DNA of 64,000 bases. Source: Symbiotaphrina buchneri. Its lineage: Eukaryota; Ascomycota; Symbiotaphrinales; Symbiotaphrinaceae. The notes beneath the pieces were generated by a model that saw only the letters and a list, made by a program, of their open reading frames with translations, was not told where the DNA came from and ran no database searches. The position numbers and the translations under genes were made by a program. Of this stretch, positions 1 to 11,799 are shown in pieces. The first letter of the stretch is position 1, and each line of letters begins with the position of its first letter. Location: assembly GCA_001599915.1 (NCBI GenBank), contig BCIG01000011.1, positions 717,856-781,855 of the forward strand. Reading direction: 5' to 3'.

Positions 1-735
1 GACATAGGTGACTAAGGAGGACCGGGCACCTCGCTCATTCATTACGTCTGGCCTGACATTTACAGCACAGCTTTCAGCTCACTGTGACTTATGACAGGAT
101 GTCTGACAGCTCTAAGGTGCGCAGGGGCCATCTCTGGGGAGGAATTGTCGCGGTATCAGATAGCCCAATAACACCTAATAATCTGTCTCCACCCCTTGAG
201 CCAATTGTATCTGTACCTTAAGGTAGCTTTACGCATTCGGCACAGCTTGTGCCTTACCTAGCTAGGTAAGGTGCCTTACCTTACCTCCTTTGGTTCCTGT
301 ACCCTTACCACCCCAGGTACCTTAGCTGTACTCGTAGACAGTGCACCACGTTTATTATTCACCCCGGTGTCAACCCCATCACGAAGCGCTTCCAACAACA
401 GGGCTCGACGGTCCAGCCAAAGTTGCATCGGTCAACCGTCAACGCCATTGCCGCCGGCTCTTGTCGATACCCCTTTGGACCTGTGACGGCTCTCACTGTG
501 ATAAGGAAAGAGCGCGGCAACCGTATCTGATGTCCGCATGGTACAAGCGAGCCTGTGTCAACAACACCGACCTTCTATGAAAGGGTGCTGAATGCTGATC
601 CCTCAGGAGAAATCAATTGACTCCAAGCATCATCATCGACCCCACCCAAACCAGACGAGACGGTGTCATCAGTGGGCCTAAACAGCCACATTTATTTTGT
701 GCTCATAGGCCTTCAGATCGGCTCGTTTCGTCACG
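1..735. other. Upstream region of the Kin1-type kinase gene
   Basis: No convincing gene is visible here. The stretch is likely promoter and 5' leader of the kinase gene that starts at 736. It holds a dense group of TACCTTA/TAAGGTA elements between 214 and 324, listed separately. Short open frames in it look random and lack family resemblance. Confidence 0.6.
214..324. promoter_or_regulatory. Cluster of TACCTTA/TAAGGTA palindromes upstream of kin1
   Basis: The cluster contains a perfect 12-base palindrome TACCTTAAGGTA at 214-225 and a perfect 20-base palindrome CCTTACCTAGCTAGGTAAGG at 252-271. CCTTACCTTACC follows at about 274-285 and AGGTACCTTA at 315-324. The group lies roughly 410-520 bases upstream of the kinase start codon. 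Related strings occur upstream of several other genes in this window, so a binding site or shared promoter element is a reasonable inference. The factor is unknown. Confidence 0.45.
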
Positions 736-3700
736 ATGTCGGCCATGCAGCCAACAGCGTCTGCAGTCACTCGCAGCCATTCTTCCTCTCGCCGTAGTCA
801 ATCATATTCGATGCCGGTGGCTGATCGACCACATCGGACGCAATCCGCGAGCGGGCGGCCTGCAACAGGCACAGTCCCTCATCGGTCTGATTCACAATCC
901 CAGGCGTACAACCGCCCACAGCCTCCTCCACAGACGAACCTCGGCAATGTAGCCAGGAGAGATTATGAGAACTCGAACCTTGCGCGGCCGCCGTCATCCC
1001 GTCGGAGCACATCGCGGGACGGATCCTATGCACAGGTCCCAGCTAGAACAGAATCCACTAGGAGCACACACCGGAGTTCTTCTAGGTCCGGGCACGTACG
1101 GTACACATCGGAAACTCCCCGGCCTATCCAAGGTGGCACGAATGGAGAGACATCGCACATACAACAACCTCCTCCGACTATGGATCCTTCGAGAATCCCT
1201 CCTAGTAGCAGTGGTTCTGGGAAAAGACGGACTACCATCGAGACGCAGACCGGGACATGGGCCCTAGGAAAGACCATTGGTGCAGGCAGCATGGGAAAGG
1301 TCAAGTTGGCACGGAACATTGAGGATGGAGAACAGGTCGCTGTGAAGATCGTGCCCCGTCAGTCCACCGACGAGCACCATAGTGCCCGCGATCGTGAGCG
1401 CGCAGACCATTCCAAAGAGATACGAACAGCAAGGGAGGCAGCAATTGTCACCCTGCTGAATCATCCTTACATCTGCGCTATGAGGGATGTGGCTCGCACC
1501 CACTTTCACTGGTACATGTTGTTCGAATATGTGAATGGTGGGCAAATGCTCGACTACATCATCTCCCACGGGAGGTTGAAGGAGAAACAGGCGAGGAAGT
1601 TTGGACGGCAGATCGCAAGCGCTCTTGATTACTGTCACCGAAACAGCATTGTTCACAGGGACCTAAAGATCGAGAACATACTCATCAGCAAAACCGGGGA
1701 TATAAAGATCATCGACTTTGGTCTTAGTAATCTCTTCTCGCCGCGCAGCCACTTGAAAACTTTCTGTGGCAGTCTCTACTTCGCAGCCCCAGAACTACTA
1801 CAGGCGCGCCAGTATATTGGTCCAGAGGTTGATATATGGAGTTTTGGCATCGTGCTTTATGTATTGGTTTGTGGAAAGGTGCCGTTTGACGACCAGAGCA
1901 TGCCTCAGTTACATGCAAAGATCAAGAAAGGAGTTGTCGACTATCCCTCTTGGCTTACTGCTGGTACGTTCTAATCGGTATACTGGGTCATTTTGCTAAT
2001 GTCGACCCAGAATGTAAAAATCTCATCTCCCGAATGCTGGTGACCGAACCCAAGAACCGTGCCACATTGCAAGAGATCATGAACCACCCATGGATGACGA
2101 AAGGCTTCAATGCACCCCCGGAGAATTTCCTTCCGCACCGTGAGCCCCTTCAACTACCACTTGATCCTACAGTGATCGAGAAGATGACCGGCTTCGATTT
2201 TGGACCGCCAGAGTTTATAAATGCTCAACTCACGAAAATTATCGAGTCTGAAGATTACCAGCAAGCAGTCCGTGTTGCAGCACGGGAGCAGGCGATGCAA
2301 GTACCAGGTCCTGACAGGAGAAGAGGAGTTTTCGACTTCTACAAACGTCGCAATTCCACGACCAGCAGAGATACACTTACCAACCCCTCGGCGGAGGCGT
2401 TACACCTGGGTACAGACCCAATTAATGCCTTCAGCCCGTTAATCTCCATCTATTACCTCGTACGGGAAAAGCAGGAACGAGAACGAATGGAGACCAATCC
2501 GGGTGCGCTTGCTATGCCGAGATCCCCTGGAGCAGAACCCCTCAAGATCCCAGATCTCCCGGCACCGGAAGCGGCTCATACAAATGCTACAAGTTATGAA
2601 CTTCCTGGTGAGGCTGCGACAGGTGGCCGCTCGAGGCCTCGTGCGAGAACGCATGGGGAAGATGATGTTGCCGAAGGACTGAAGACTATGAAGCTCGAGC
2701 AACCACAAACGGCGCAAACCCCTGCTATCGTCACACCAGCACATGAACAATCTACAAAGAAGGAGAGCACAGCAGCGGGGCTTCTCAGGCGGCTAAGCAC
2801 CAGGAGACACCGCGAAACAGATCGAGAGAGATCAAGCAAGCAACCTCTACCTTCAGTAGCTGTGCAGCCGCCGAACGAGTTGGCAGCCTCTCCGAGGAAG
2901 AGCTTCAGTGTGCGCCGGACTCGAGATAGGGAAGTCCCTACCACCATGCTACATCCCGGTGGAAGTCAACCACAGCACCAGGACTTGCTTGCACCTCATG
3001 GAGACTCTAAAGGCAAGGCTCTTGGAAGGTCTACGAGTGTCAATTCAGCCGATTTCAGAAGACGCCAGGCTCGCAGGGGAGCTTCCGAAGGGGGTGCCAA
3101 CATAGCTTTAGCAGAAGGGTTGACCAGCGGGTCTGACCGCTCGAGCATAGGTCGGCAAGTACCACAAGCGACGGAATCTGCAGCGCCAGAACAAAAGCCG
3201 ACCGCGAATCCTCGCACCGCTACCTCTCGTACTAAATCCCTCGGACACGCCCGCCGTGAAAGTATTCAAGCTCGGCGGGCACGAAGAGAAGAAGCACGAG
3301 AGGCTAATGTTCCTGAAGAGACGGATCAGGACTTAGCAGAGGCCAGCGAGGACCCCGGAAAAGTGGACAGCTCTGAAAACCTCAAGCCTGTTTTCTTGAA
3401 GGGGCTTTTCAGTGTATCCACGACGAGTACTAAACCGCTCTCTTTCATTCGTTCTGACATCATCAGGGTGCTGAGGCAGCTCAATGTGGAATATGTCGAG
3501 ATCAAAGGAGGTTTTAGCTGTTACCATGCTCCAAGTATTGACCTGCACAAGGTTGCCGACGCTGGTGCTGCAAGTCAAGAAAAGCAGAGCATACAGAACA
3601 CCAACCACAGGCGACGGATCAGTTTTGGTGGTTTGATTGGCGGTGACAAGGAGCGTGAGCAGCTCAGAGAAGAAGATCGATCACCCGGGACGAAATATCC

Positions 3701-3971
3701 TGGCCGACGAAGAGAAGGCGACACGAGCTTCACGAACTCGGAAGAGTCCGATGAAGAAAATGGGAGGCACAGTGCAGGGGTACGAGCTCCTGGAGAAACC
3801 TCCACGCATGTGCAGACCGATCTGGGAGAAAACATGGTGCTGAGATTTGAGATATTTATTGTTAAGGTGCCCTTGCTAACATTATACGGAGTGCAATTCA
3901 AGAAAGTGGCGGGAGGCACGTGGCAGTACAAAAACATGGCGCAGAAGATCCTGAATGAACTCAGGCTTTGA
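736..3971 (+). CDS. kin1: Serine/threonine protein kinase, Kin1/MARK-PAR1 family
   Basis: Two exons, 736-1963 and 2011-3971, give about 1,062 residues. The 47-base intron (GTACGT...CAG) interrupts the C-lobe and splicing restores [14 protein letters not shown]. The kinase domain covers roughly residues 173-442. Visible parts are the glycine loop GAGSMGKV, the catalytic [16 protein letters not shown], and APELL in the activation segment. A long low-complexity, Arg/Ser-rich linker follows. The C-terminus has the pattern of a KA1 domain, with [19 protein letters not shown] and NMAQKIL. Kin1-family kinases act in polarity, septation and exocytosis at the cell cortex; that role is inferred from the family. 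The start is the first ATG in a TCACGATGTCG context. Length and domain order fit fungal Kin1 proteins. Confidence 0.93.
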
Positions 3972-4770
3972 ACGGCTGGAGGTGGCCAGTCGTTCAATCA
4001 TATGGACCCCCATGGTCCTCCTTTTTGTGTGGGCGGGCTCCGCATAGAATCCGGATGAAGATTGAAGGACGAATCACGACTCACGAAAATACTCTACGAC
4101 AGCTTTTCTTTCAGAGAATGGTCGGCATGGCCTCTGCTGTTGTCAATCTTTCATATGCATACATTCATGCTTAGCACTATTTGCTTGTTTTGAGATCCGC
4201 GGTTGTGTACCGATAATGTGGTCTTGCTGAAGAAGTCTACTGGGGCTTCCAAGGGTTGGTAATCCTGGGTTTAGGGGCCCTGTAATAACGGTGATAGTCA
4301 GCTAAATAAAACCGAAGGAGGTTGATTGCCGCCCCGTGTCCGTGAATGGGTCACCTTAAATACCTTATCTTCCCTGGCAAGGCTGGCAGGTGATGCGATT
4401 GATGGACTTCCTCTCCTGCAAGTGGACCTTGGCACGGGTACGGGTCGGTAAGGTAGGTGATAACTCGGGTAAGTTACCTAAGGTAAGGTACCTTAGGTAA
4501 GTAAGGTCTGAGCCATCATGGTAGCCTGTACCTCGTACTCCGTACCGTATCTGCCATTTGGAATTCCCCCACCGCACCGCACCGCACTGTACTCCACTCC
4601 CACCGAACTCATCCCAGCTGCCTTTCCGTCCTTGACCTCAACCACACACGACTGTGCCAACTTGCACACATGGATGCATGAAACCTTCCCTCATCCAACT
4701 CAGCTAAGCTGCCAGTTTGTACAAGCAAGAGCGGACGATCCCGACGCCGGTACGCTTCCCGGAATTCACC
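3972..4770. other. Intergenic: kin1 3' end and CAF40 promoter
   Basis: No gene is supported here. The right part (about 4440-4510) is rich in TAAGGTA/TACCTTA elements. A pyrimidine-rich leader with a possible upstream ATG precedes the CAF40 start. Confidence 0.6.
4441..4510. promoter_or_regulatory. TAAGGTA/TACCTTA element cluster upstream of CAF40
   Basis: This 70-base block contains CGGTAAGGTAGG, GGGTAAGTTACCTAAGG and the perfect 12-base palindrome TAAGGTACCTTA (4484-4495), followed by GGTAAGTAAGG. It lies about 260-330 bases upstream of the CAF40 start. Its density is well above what neighbouring DNA shows. Function is inferred only. Confidence 0.45.
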
Positions 4771-6045
4771 ATGTTACAATCACAGCATATTTTCTCCCAT
4801 CAACACCAATATCCACAGCATGACCCTTCATGGGTCCATCAGCAGGGCCACCATCAACAGCAGTACTCACATCAGGCCGCTCAGCAACATGCCCAGGCAC
4901 AAGCCACCGCTGCGGCCAATGCTGCGGCGCACCAAAGACATTACAACCAAAACGCCGTCAATAGCAACAATATGGCCCTCGAGCTTCGATCCGATGCCAC
5001 TCCAGGCATGGGCCCCTCAGAAGGGAACCTGAGCGAAGAAAACAGGAGAGTATTGGGTTGGATCGCAGACCTGATGAATGCCAACACGAGGGAGGCGGCT
5101 CTGCTCGAGCTGAGCAAAAAGCGGGAGCAGGTTCCGGAGCTTGCCTTGATCCTATGGCATTCTTTTGGTAGGCCTATGATGTTATAACTTGTCTGTATCG
5201 CTTGTTGATACAGATATATCCACAGGTGTTATGACATCCCTGCTCCAAGAAATCATCTCGGTCTATCCTCTCCTGAATCCTTCCCAGCTGACAGCGGCTG
5301 CTTCGAACCGGGTTTGCAACGCCTTGGCTCTTTTACAATGCGTGGCATCACACAATGACACGCGGCAATTGTTCCTTGCTGGTTCGTTGCAATCCTCTCA
5401 ACAGACTTTGTTTTACTTGCTGACGGCGCTTCCAGCGCATATCCCACTTTTCCTGTATCCTTTTCTGAACACGACCTCGAAATCCCGCCCGTTCGAGTAT
5501 TTACGTCTTACGTCTCTAGGCGTAATCGGTGCTCTCGTCAAGAACGACTCATCTGATGTCATTAATTTTCTTCTGACCACGGAAATCATACCCCTCTGTC
5601 TTCGGATCATGGAGACGGGCTCCGAATTGAGCAAGACGGTCGCAATTTTCATAGTCCAGAAGATCTTGCTTGATGATGTGGGATTGGCTTATATATGCCA
5701 CACCTACGAGAGATTCTATGCCGTCGGAATGGTTCTCAGTAATATGGTAGCCCAGCTGGTGGATCATCAGACTGTTCGTCTGCTCAAACATGTTGTGCGG
5801 TGCTTCCTCCGGTGAGTGTGCGAGAGACTTCTGAGATTTTCAGACAGGGATCTAATGCCTGCGTTAGGCTGAGCGACAATGCTCGGGCACGGGAAGCTTT
5901 GCGGCAGTGCCTCCCAGAGCCTCTGCGAGACGCCACTTTCTCGTCGGTCCTCAGGGGTGATGCTGCTACTAAGCGGTGTCTTGCTCAACTGCTCATCAAC
6001 TTGTCCGACAATGTTGTCGATGCACCGAACAACCAGGGCATGTGA
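4771..6045 (+). CDS. CAF40: CCR4-NOT complex subunit CAF40/Rcd1 (CNOT9)
   Basis: Three exons, 4771-5167, 5226-5811 and 5868-6045, give about 386 residues. The N-terminal ~85 residues are rich in Gln, His and Ala. The rest is the very conserved armadillo-type Rcd1 core. Recognisable stretches include [83 protein letters not shown] and [16 protein letters not shown]. Splicing restores [12 protein letters not shown] and [11 protein letters not shown] exactly. CAF40 is a scaffold of the CCR4-NOT deadenylase and binds RNA-repression partners in the cytoplasm. The start MLQSQ is preferred (TTCACCATG). An in-frame ATG at 4717 would add 18 residues. Confidence 0.95.
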
Positions 6046-6985
6046 GAGGGGACCACTGACACGGACGGGCTGTAATGTGCAATCTTACTTTTATTTATTT
6101 CTGATAGAGCATTCACATTGGAGCATCACGACGGTTATCGGGCTGGATCATATATCTGGAGAAACGGACTTGCGATCGGTTTTTAGCTCGATGATGCCTG
6201 AGAGGGTTACGTCTACCATGGAAATACTATTGCACGGTGGTTGGAACGAGGTGTTATAATGGGTCTACCACGTCCATCTCCTTGGAAGAGTGGCTAATCT
6301 CTCGCCGGCACTGGTTGGAGTCTTCCCTTTCCCTTTATCTTTTCATCTGACAAGGCGAATCGGCATTTACGGGCAAAATAGGTGTAGACTAGCGCGTCGC
6401 TCTCTTGTTCGTCCTTTAGGCAGCATGTAATAAACGCAATGCTGCTGGCGATTTACGCGTGTACAGTAACACAGAATGGTGATCGATGAGAAGACGTGGA
6501 AAGGAACTGTAGAGTCCGGTCCAAAGCGCAATCTCTGCGGGTTCCTTGTGGCCATCACTACCAGTAGCAAGAGCCCTGATGACTCACCAAGCCGGTCCCC
6601 TGGCTTCTTCAATCTGCAGAGGCCTCTCTCCATCCACCACTTCCACCTATTTAGTCTGACTCGCCTGTTGTATCAGCCAGTGATGTTTCCAAATTGCGCC
6701 TCGTGGATGAAAGAACGTCGTCCTTGCATTGCAGGTGACTATGAAAACTCCTCCCCAGCCTCTTTGGTGGTTCTACTCAAAGAAAATCCTGCGGCTTCTC
6801 TGACATTTATGACCCCGTTTGCCACATTGGGGGCTTATCCAAACCCCATAACGCCAACTGAAACTGCACACCCTTATGGACACCGAAAATGCGCGCTCTC
6901 CGTTTACCGCCTCCGAGTGGGTCCATTACCATTAGGAATTACTGCGTGTGCAAATCCACCGCCCGTTATAATAGTATCCCCCTTT
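6046..6985. other. Intergenic between two convergent genes
   Basis: This interval lies between the 3' end of CAF40 (+) and the 3' end of the conserved unknown gene (-). It should hold both 3' untranslated regions. An open frame of about 170 codons on the + strand (6476-6991) has no recognisable motif and overlaps the end of the minus-strand gene, so it is not called. Confidence 0.6.
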
Positions 6986-7917
6986 TCATGATGTCTCATC
7001 TTCTGCTGCCACCGCCTTGGGAGGTTCTGACTTTTTGCGATCCATGTCGCCTAACTCAGCCCCTTGTCCGCTTTTCCCTCTTTTGCGCCCTGTAAGGCTG
7101 AAGCCATGATGACCGCCACTCGAACTAGGTCTGCCCTCGGCTGATGGCTGGCTATCGCCGGAGTCGCCGAATCGGGAGAATATGCCCCTCTTCTTAGGTT
7201 TGTTTGTCTCATCATTCAAGCCGACTTCCTCGAAGCCTTCTTCGTCTACTGGCCGTGGCGCATCGACCTTCCTGTCCGTGGCGGACTTCGGAAAACGCAT
7301 GAAGCGTGAATCAAGGCTCTGTCGCGGCGGTGTCATATCCGTTTGCATCACCGGTGACCGAGCGGAAATATCCTGCCAAATGTCAATAGCCTATCTGGGT
7401 ACGCTTCAAGACTAGACCCACAAATGAACGGCGATAAGACTCAAATGATTCGCGAGATATGTTAAAAGGTTCATTTTCATTGAGCACACTTCGGTGGTTC
7501 GAGGATTGTGAGCCATTGGAGCGGTGCCAGAACGGCTTCTTTTCAGGGGGCGAGGGCTGTGACAAGACAATTTCAGCAGAAGGACAAGCACACGGGGACA
7601 CAGGGCTGCACTTACAGGAAGGTAGACGCCGCCGTCAACCACTACAGTCAGTTCCCAAGTTAGCTCTCGGATCATCGCGAGGGGTGCCAGCAGATCACAG
7701 GCCCCTTGCACTACCCCGGAAGGTTACTCGTACCGCTCATTTTGAACTCGTTCGGCTCTTCATTGCTGCGAACGCTTATAGCCGGTGTATGAGGCGGCTT
7801 GACCGCGTCCTGTCCGCCCTGCCCCTCCGTGCCGCCGTACGGACCTGCGGGGCGATCTATCTCGGCCACCGGCTCCGCGGGGCCAGGTGCCTTTCGGAAC
7901 GGATTGCGCAATGGCAT
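6986..7917 (-). CDS. Conserved fungal protein of unknown function, Ser/Pro-rich
   Basis: Four exons on the minus strand are proposed: 7917-7734, 7641-7616, 7556-7422 and 7372-6986, giving 243 residues. Exon 2 is only 26 bases. Every junction has GT-AG borders and splicing yields the continuous stretches KMSVVDGGVYLPPSPPEKK and SYRRSFDISARSPV. The protein begins MPLRNPFRK and is basic, Ser/Pro-rich and probably disordered. It shows no signal peptide or membrane segment. I recognise it as a type seen in other Eurotiales (RNPFRK start, GVYLPPSP and DSRFMRFP motifs) but know no function. Repeated R-x-x-S and S-P sites suggest a phosphoprotein, which is inference. Confidence 0.75.
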
Positions 7918-9767
7918 GTCTTCTTTCTTTTCTTTTTGGCAGCGTAAGTGGAGGTCGTCGACGGCAGTCGTAAGCCGCAACCGAATATCTATTGTGCTGG
8001 ACGTATGAAGCGTAGTCGTGTCGCGAGCTCAATAAGCCATGGCACGCCGTGGGGTAATCACCTTCTAACGATGATGTCGGAGCGAAGGTGGAGCTAGCGC
8101 GGGACGGCAATGATCTCAGAACCGGATTGATGGACTCGAGCGGCGGTAATTAGAATGGCAGAATCGGAAAAGATGTAGGCCGCGGTAGCGATGATGCTAA
8201 TGAGCAGTATGGTGACAATTCAATGCTGGGGCAGCGACAGGGTCGTGAAAGTGAGGGATGTTTTGACTTCCAAGAGTTGATTCGATCCCATCCGGTCAAT
8301 TGATTGACTGCATCCGATGGGCTGTGGCTGTGGCTGGATCTGGCAACGGAACGGTCGGATCTTGGCATTAGAGACAGTGGAATGGGTAAGGTAAAGTACG
8401 ATACGGAACATGTACTGCGTAATGTAATGTAAGGTGCTGGTATCATTACTCAACGTCCCACTTGATGTTTAGAAGTCCATATCACCGATCAGTCCGTCAG
8501 TCTGTAGAGTGCCATACCCAAGGTCGATACGACTTCTATCGTTGATCACTTATAGATCGAACGTATTTAGGTTATTCTCTATACTTCCATAGCGCGGAAG
8601 AGGGCCACCTCCTTCATGACGCCATTCAAAGTTCTGTATTCTGGCCCTGGCAAGCATGACCCCCAAGGCCTTGGAGTCATGGTACCTGCTTTTCTTGCTC
8701 GATGGTGCCCTTCTGTTCAGATCTAGGTGTCATCGCGTCTATCGTTCCGCTACCTCTTCCTGATACTCAGTGATGCGTCGAGTGACGCTATCAGTCCCCA
8801 GTGAGACTTCTGGACTATTAACCTGCATCATCAGATACGTGTACACACATATATCCGTATGCTTAATCTCCTTTCCCTAGTCCTTCTTTATCTTCAGACC
8901 AAGTCAACGCTGATTGGCCCGAGGAGTCTCTGTTGGTGAATCCCATCTGTTGTAATGTTGATCCTTATGTCCGTATTCCTCGAGGCAGCTCCTCTCCATG
9001 GGCTGTAAACTCCCATCTGGGATAGCCACTTCTACTCCTCTCCGAAAATGGGTCCAGTACAGTCTTGCGGGGCGTCCTTTCACCGTCCAGTGCAGAGTCT
9101 TGAGCAAGCATACCGTTCCATTCTGAGAGGTTGGGCATGCTCAAGACTCGTCTTCTCGCCTTGAGTCATCTAACTCCAGGACCAGAATATATGCCTAAGG
9201 TAGTGGCGACCCCAGGTGGCATCGAGCATGCATGTAACAATCGACCAATGGCGTCGCAGCATCATATTTTATCGTTTGTTATATCTCCAATTAACTCGCG
9301 ACTCTCAATGTTATTCCCTTCTGTTCATGGTACTCCCATTGTTGCGGTACCACTGTTCCAGCTTTGAGTTCCTGCATCACTTTGCCAGCTTGTTTTCTGC
9401 AACCTCTCCTGCACAAAGCAGAGAATCAGTGGTCTCTCTAGCTACGTCGTGTGGTGTGCAAGGTCAGCGGCCGTTAGTGGTCCCTTCTTGTTTTGGTTCC
9501 TTCCTACAGGCAGCCATAGTGCAGACAGGCGGTCAGGTACCGTTAAAGCACGTAGGTCTGTCACTTACCTCCAGCTCCCCAGCGTCTCAGCATCCTCAAC
9601 CGACGCTCGTTTCCTTTCTCCTGTCTCCTTCGCTTCTTTTCATTATTCCGTATGACCTAAGCGTGTTCCTAACCTTCGATTTTGCTTATGCCAAGCGCTT
9701 GATCGCAGAGCCCTGGCCTGCCTTCTCACTGGCTTATGAGACAATATCCTACACGTCATTCGCCAAA
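7918..9767. other. Long intergenic region between divergent genes
   Basis: About 1.85 kb lies between two divergent genes and no convincing gene is seen. A GGTAAGGTAAAG element lies at 8385-8396. The + strand frame of the downstream membrane-protein start codon stays open back to 9216, about 550 bases. That extension has no family features, so it is treated as leader DNA. Confidence 0.55.
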
Positions 9768-11306
9768 ATGAAATTCTTTACTGCATGGGCTCTTTGGGAA
9801 AAGCTGGCGTTTGTAAGTTTGCTTCGACTGCATGCAGATTGCGCGGTCACTAACAGTTGATCTAGATCCTCGCGTGTGCCTTTGTAAGCTAACGTGCTGT
9901 CGCGCAGGAAGGAAATGGCTAATGGTTCGAAGGTGGTTGTATTCATTGTTGGCTGCATCAGGCTGCAATACACGAAGCGCAGGGTACGCAAATATGCTGC
10001 TCTCGAAGAAGAGGGAAAACAAAAATTGGAAAGGGCCCGACAGTTGAAGGTGATTATCCCGCTCGATCCAGACGAGATCCCATTTGGCATCAAGGCCCTC
10101 AATGAGGGTCTGGAGGTACCAGGCGTATGGCATTTTCAGAAAGCGGGGGAGCCTCGCTCTCCAGGCATACCTTCGATCAAGATCACCGCTCCAAGCTCAG
10201 TTCGGCACGATTTACCGGACCTCACAGGTGACTTAGCAGACGTTCGAGTAGGTTGGCATATAGCAGAGGATGCTATCGCTAGCAGTTCCCGGACAGTTGG
10301 TGCTTATGGTGCCTCGAGACCAGCAACATCCAGCTCCGCAAGCTACTCCTTGATCCGCCCAGATTCTGCAAGCTCAAACTACTACGACATGGGATCTCGA
10401 TACGTGAAACCGGATGATATTCTGCCTTTCATCAGGGCGGACAGATACTCGGAATTACCTCATGGAGGAAGGAGTAAGTCAAACATCATGCGAAGACTTC
10501 TTGTCTTCAAAGGTCCCAGAGCGTGTACAAGTAGTGAGACTAACTGCTTATCTGATGCAGGGTCCGATGACACCACGGAAGGCGGACGGACATCTAGTTC
10601 CTCCTCCGCGTCTGGTTCAAGCACAGTGTCTCCATACCATACTATTGGGCAGCAGTATCAGCCAGGAACGTCTCCTTCAGCCTCTCCGAAGAGCATAGCT
10701 GAAAGGTCAAGCGGGACCCGGTCATCCTATCATCAACCGTTGATCAGTCTTGAAGATTTGGAATATCACCGGAGATCGCAAGTCGCAGAAACAGGCCAGC
10801 TCATACCACGGCCAAAAAGACCCATAACTGAAGGAGCGAATATGTTGCCTTACGCCGGACATTCCCCACCTTCCCCTGACATTACTGGGAAAGGCAAGGC
10901 GAAAGTCTCGTCTTTTTTCGAAGGTCAAATGCTCAATGACGGAGACATTGGGAATGCTAATGGTTGGATGGATATTCCCATTACCCCCGAAGAATCGGGT
11001 CCTCAGCGGGAGGACCTAACTACTGTTCCTATCGGCGCTGTCACAGGCGGCCCGCTACGACCGAAAGACGCGAATCTACGTGCTGCGCCATCTGTTCCTT
11101 ACCGTCAAGTGAACCCTGGTTTCCAAGTCAGAAGCCCTCACTTTCATGGAGCAGCGCCCCACATGGATGGCAGCGGCAGTCTTCTTCCTCGCGCCCCATC
11201 CATCAAGGAAATCACCGAGGCGAACCGGAACGTAAAATCCCGGCCAGCGAAACCAAGGACGACAAGTTTCGCTGAAGATTTTTCGATGTCCAAAAGCGAC
11301 TTCTAG
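9768..11306 (+). CDS. Single-pass membrane protein, conserved in fungi, function unknown
   Basis: Four exons are proposed: 9768-9812, 9866-9883, 9933-10473 and 10561-11306, giving 449 residues. Exon 2 is an 18-base microexon. Intron 2 ends in AAG preceded by a GCTAAT branch site. Splicing builds an uninterrupted hydrophobic helix, LAFILACAFVVVFIVGC, at about residues 13-29. It follows MKFFTAWALWEK and precedes the basic TKRRVRKY. A cytoplasmic Ser/Pro-rich tail is therefore likely. The last intron (10474-10560) is 87 bases, divisible by three and open, so its retention would keep the frame. It has a good GTAAGT donor and a CTAAC branch site. The family is known to me only as a conserved fungal membrane protein with an LWEK motif. 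Confidence 0.72.
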
Positions 11307-11799
11307 GCGGAGCGTTGTGATATGGGATTTGGCGTTGCACTCGGCACATTTTCTGTCAGCGGACGAGGACGTATTGAAATCTTTGTTTCAAAGCACAGGT
11401 TTCGATTGTTTTTGCTCGTCATCTGATAGCGAGCAACATACCTTAGGGAACGAACCTACAAATGATTCGAAGCCCAAAAATTTTTCATGGGCACAATGTA
11501 TGGCGCACCTGACTATTGCTCAAGCGCAGACGTTGCAATCTATCTAAGTAGAGATCCACCTTGATAAATTGAAAACTACCCCTGAATACTCCTTAGAGAT
11601 AACGGATTTCAAAGCACGTGATCACGCGACATTAGCCGAGGACGCGCCCCCGCCACTACGAAGCTTCCCGCGTGTACAGCGTTCAAAGTAAACATTGTGA
11701 CGAGAGGTTGGTCGCCACTATCAACTTCACAAACCCACTGCCGCCTCAACATCCCGCATCCCCCAGGCTACTTAGCAATCTTGCAGAAGGATTGGCGAA
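11307..11799. promoter_or_regulatory. RAD51 upstream region with CACGTG and ACGCGA
   Basis: No gene is visible here. CACGTG lies at 11615-11620 and ACGCGA at 11624-11629, about 170-185 bases before the RAD51 start. ACGCG-containing sites are typical of cell-cycle regulated DNA-replication and repair genes in fungi. Use here is inferred. Confidence 0.35.

Noticed and set aside
1264-1656. Minus-strand open frame of about 130 codons within the kin1 kinase domain
   Set aside because: It overlaps conserved kinase motifs on the other strand and has no family features, so it is a shadow frame.
6476-6991. Plus-strand frame of about 170 codons after CAF40
   Set aside because: No motif, biased composition, and it runs into the 3' end of a well-supported minus-strand gene.
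9216-9767. N-terminal extension of 184 codons in frame with the membrane protein
   Set aside because: No conserved pattern. MKFFTAWALWEK looks like a true family start, so the open frame upstream is probably chance.
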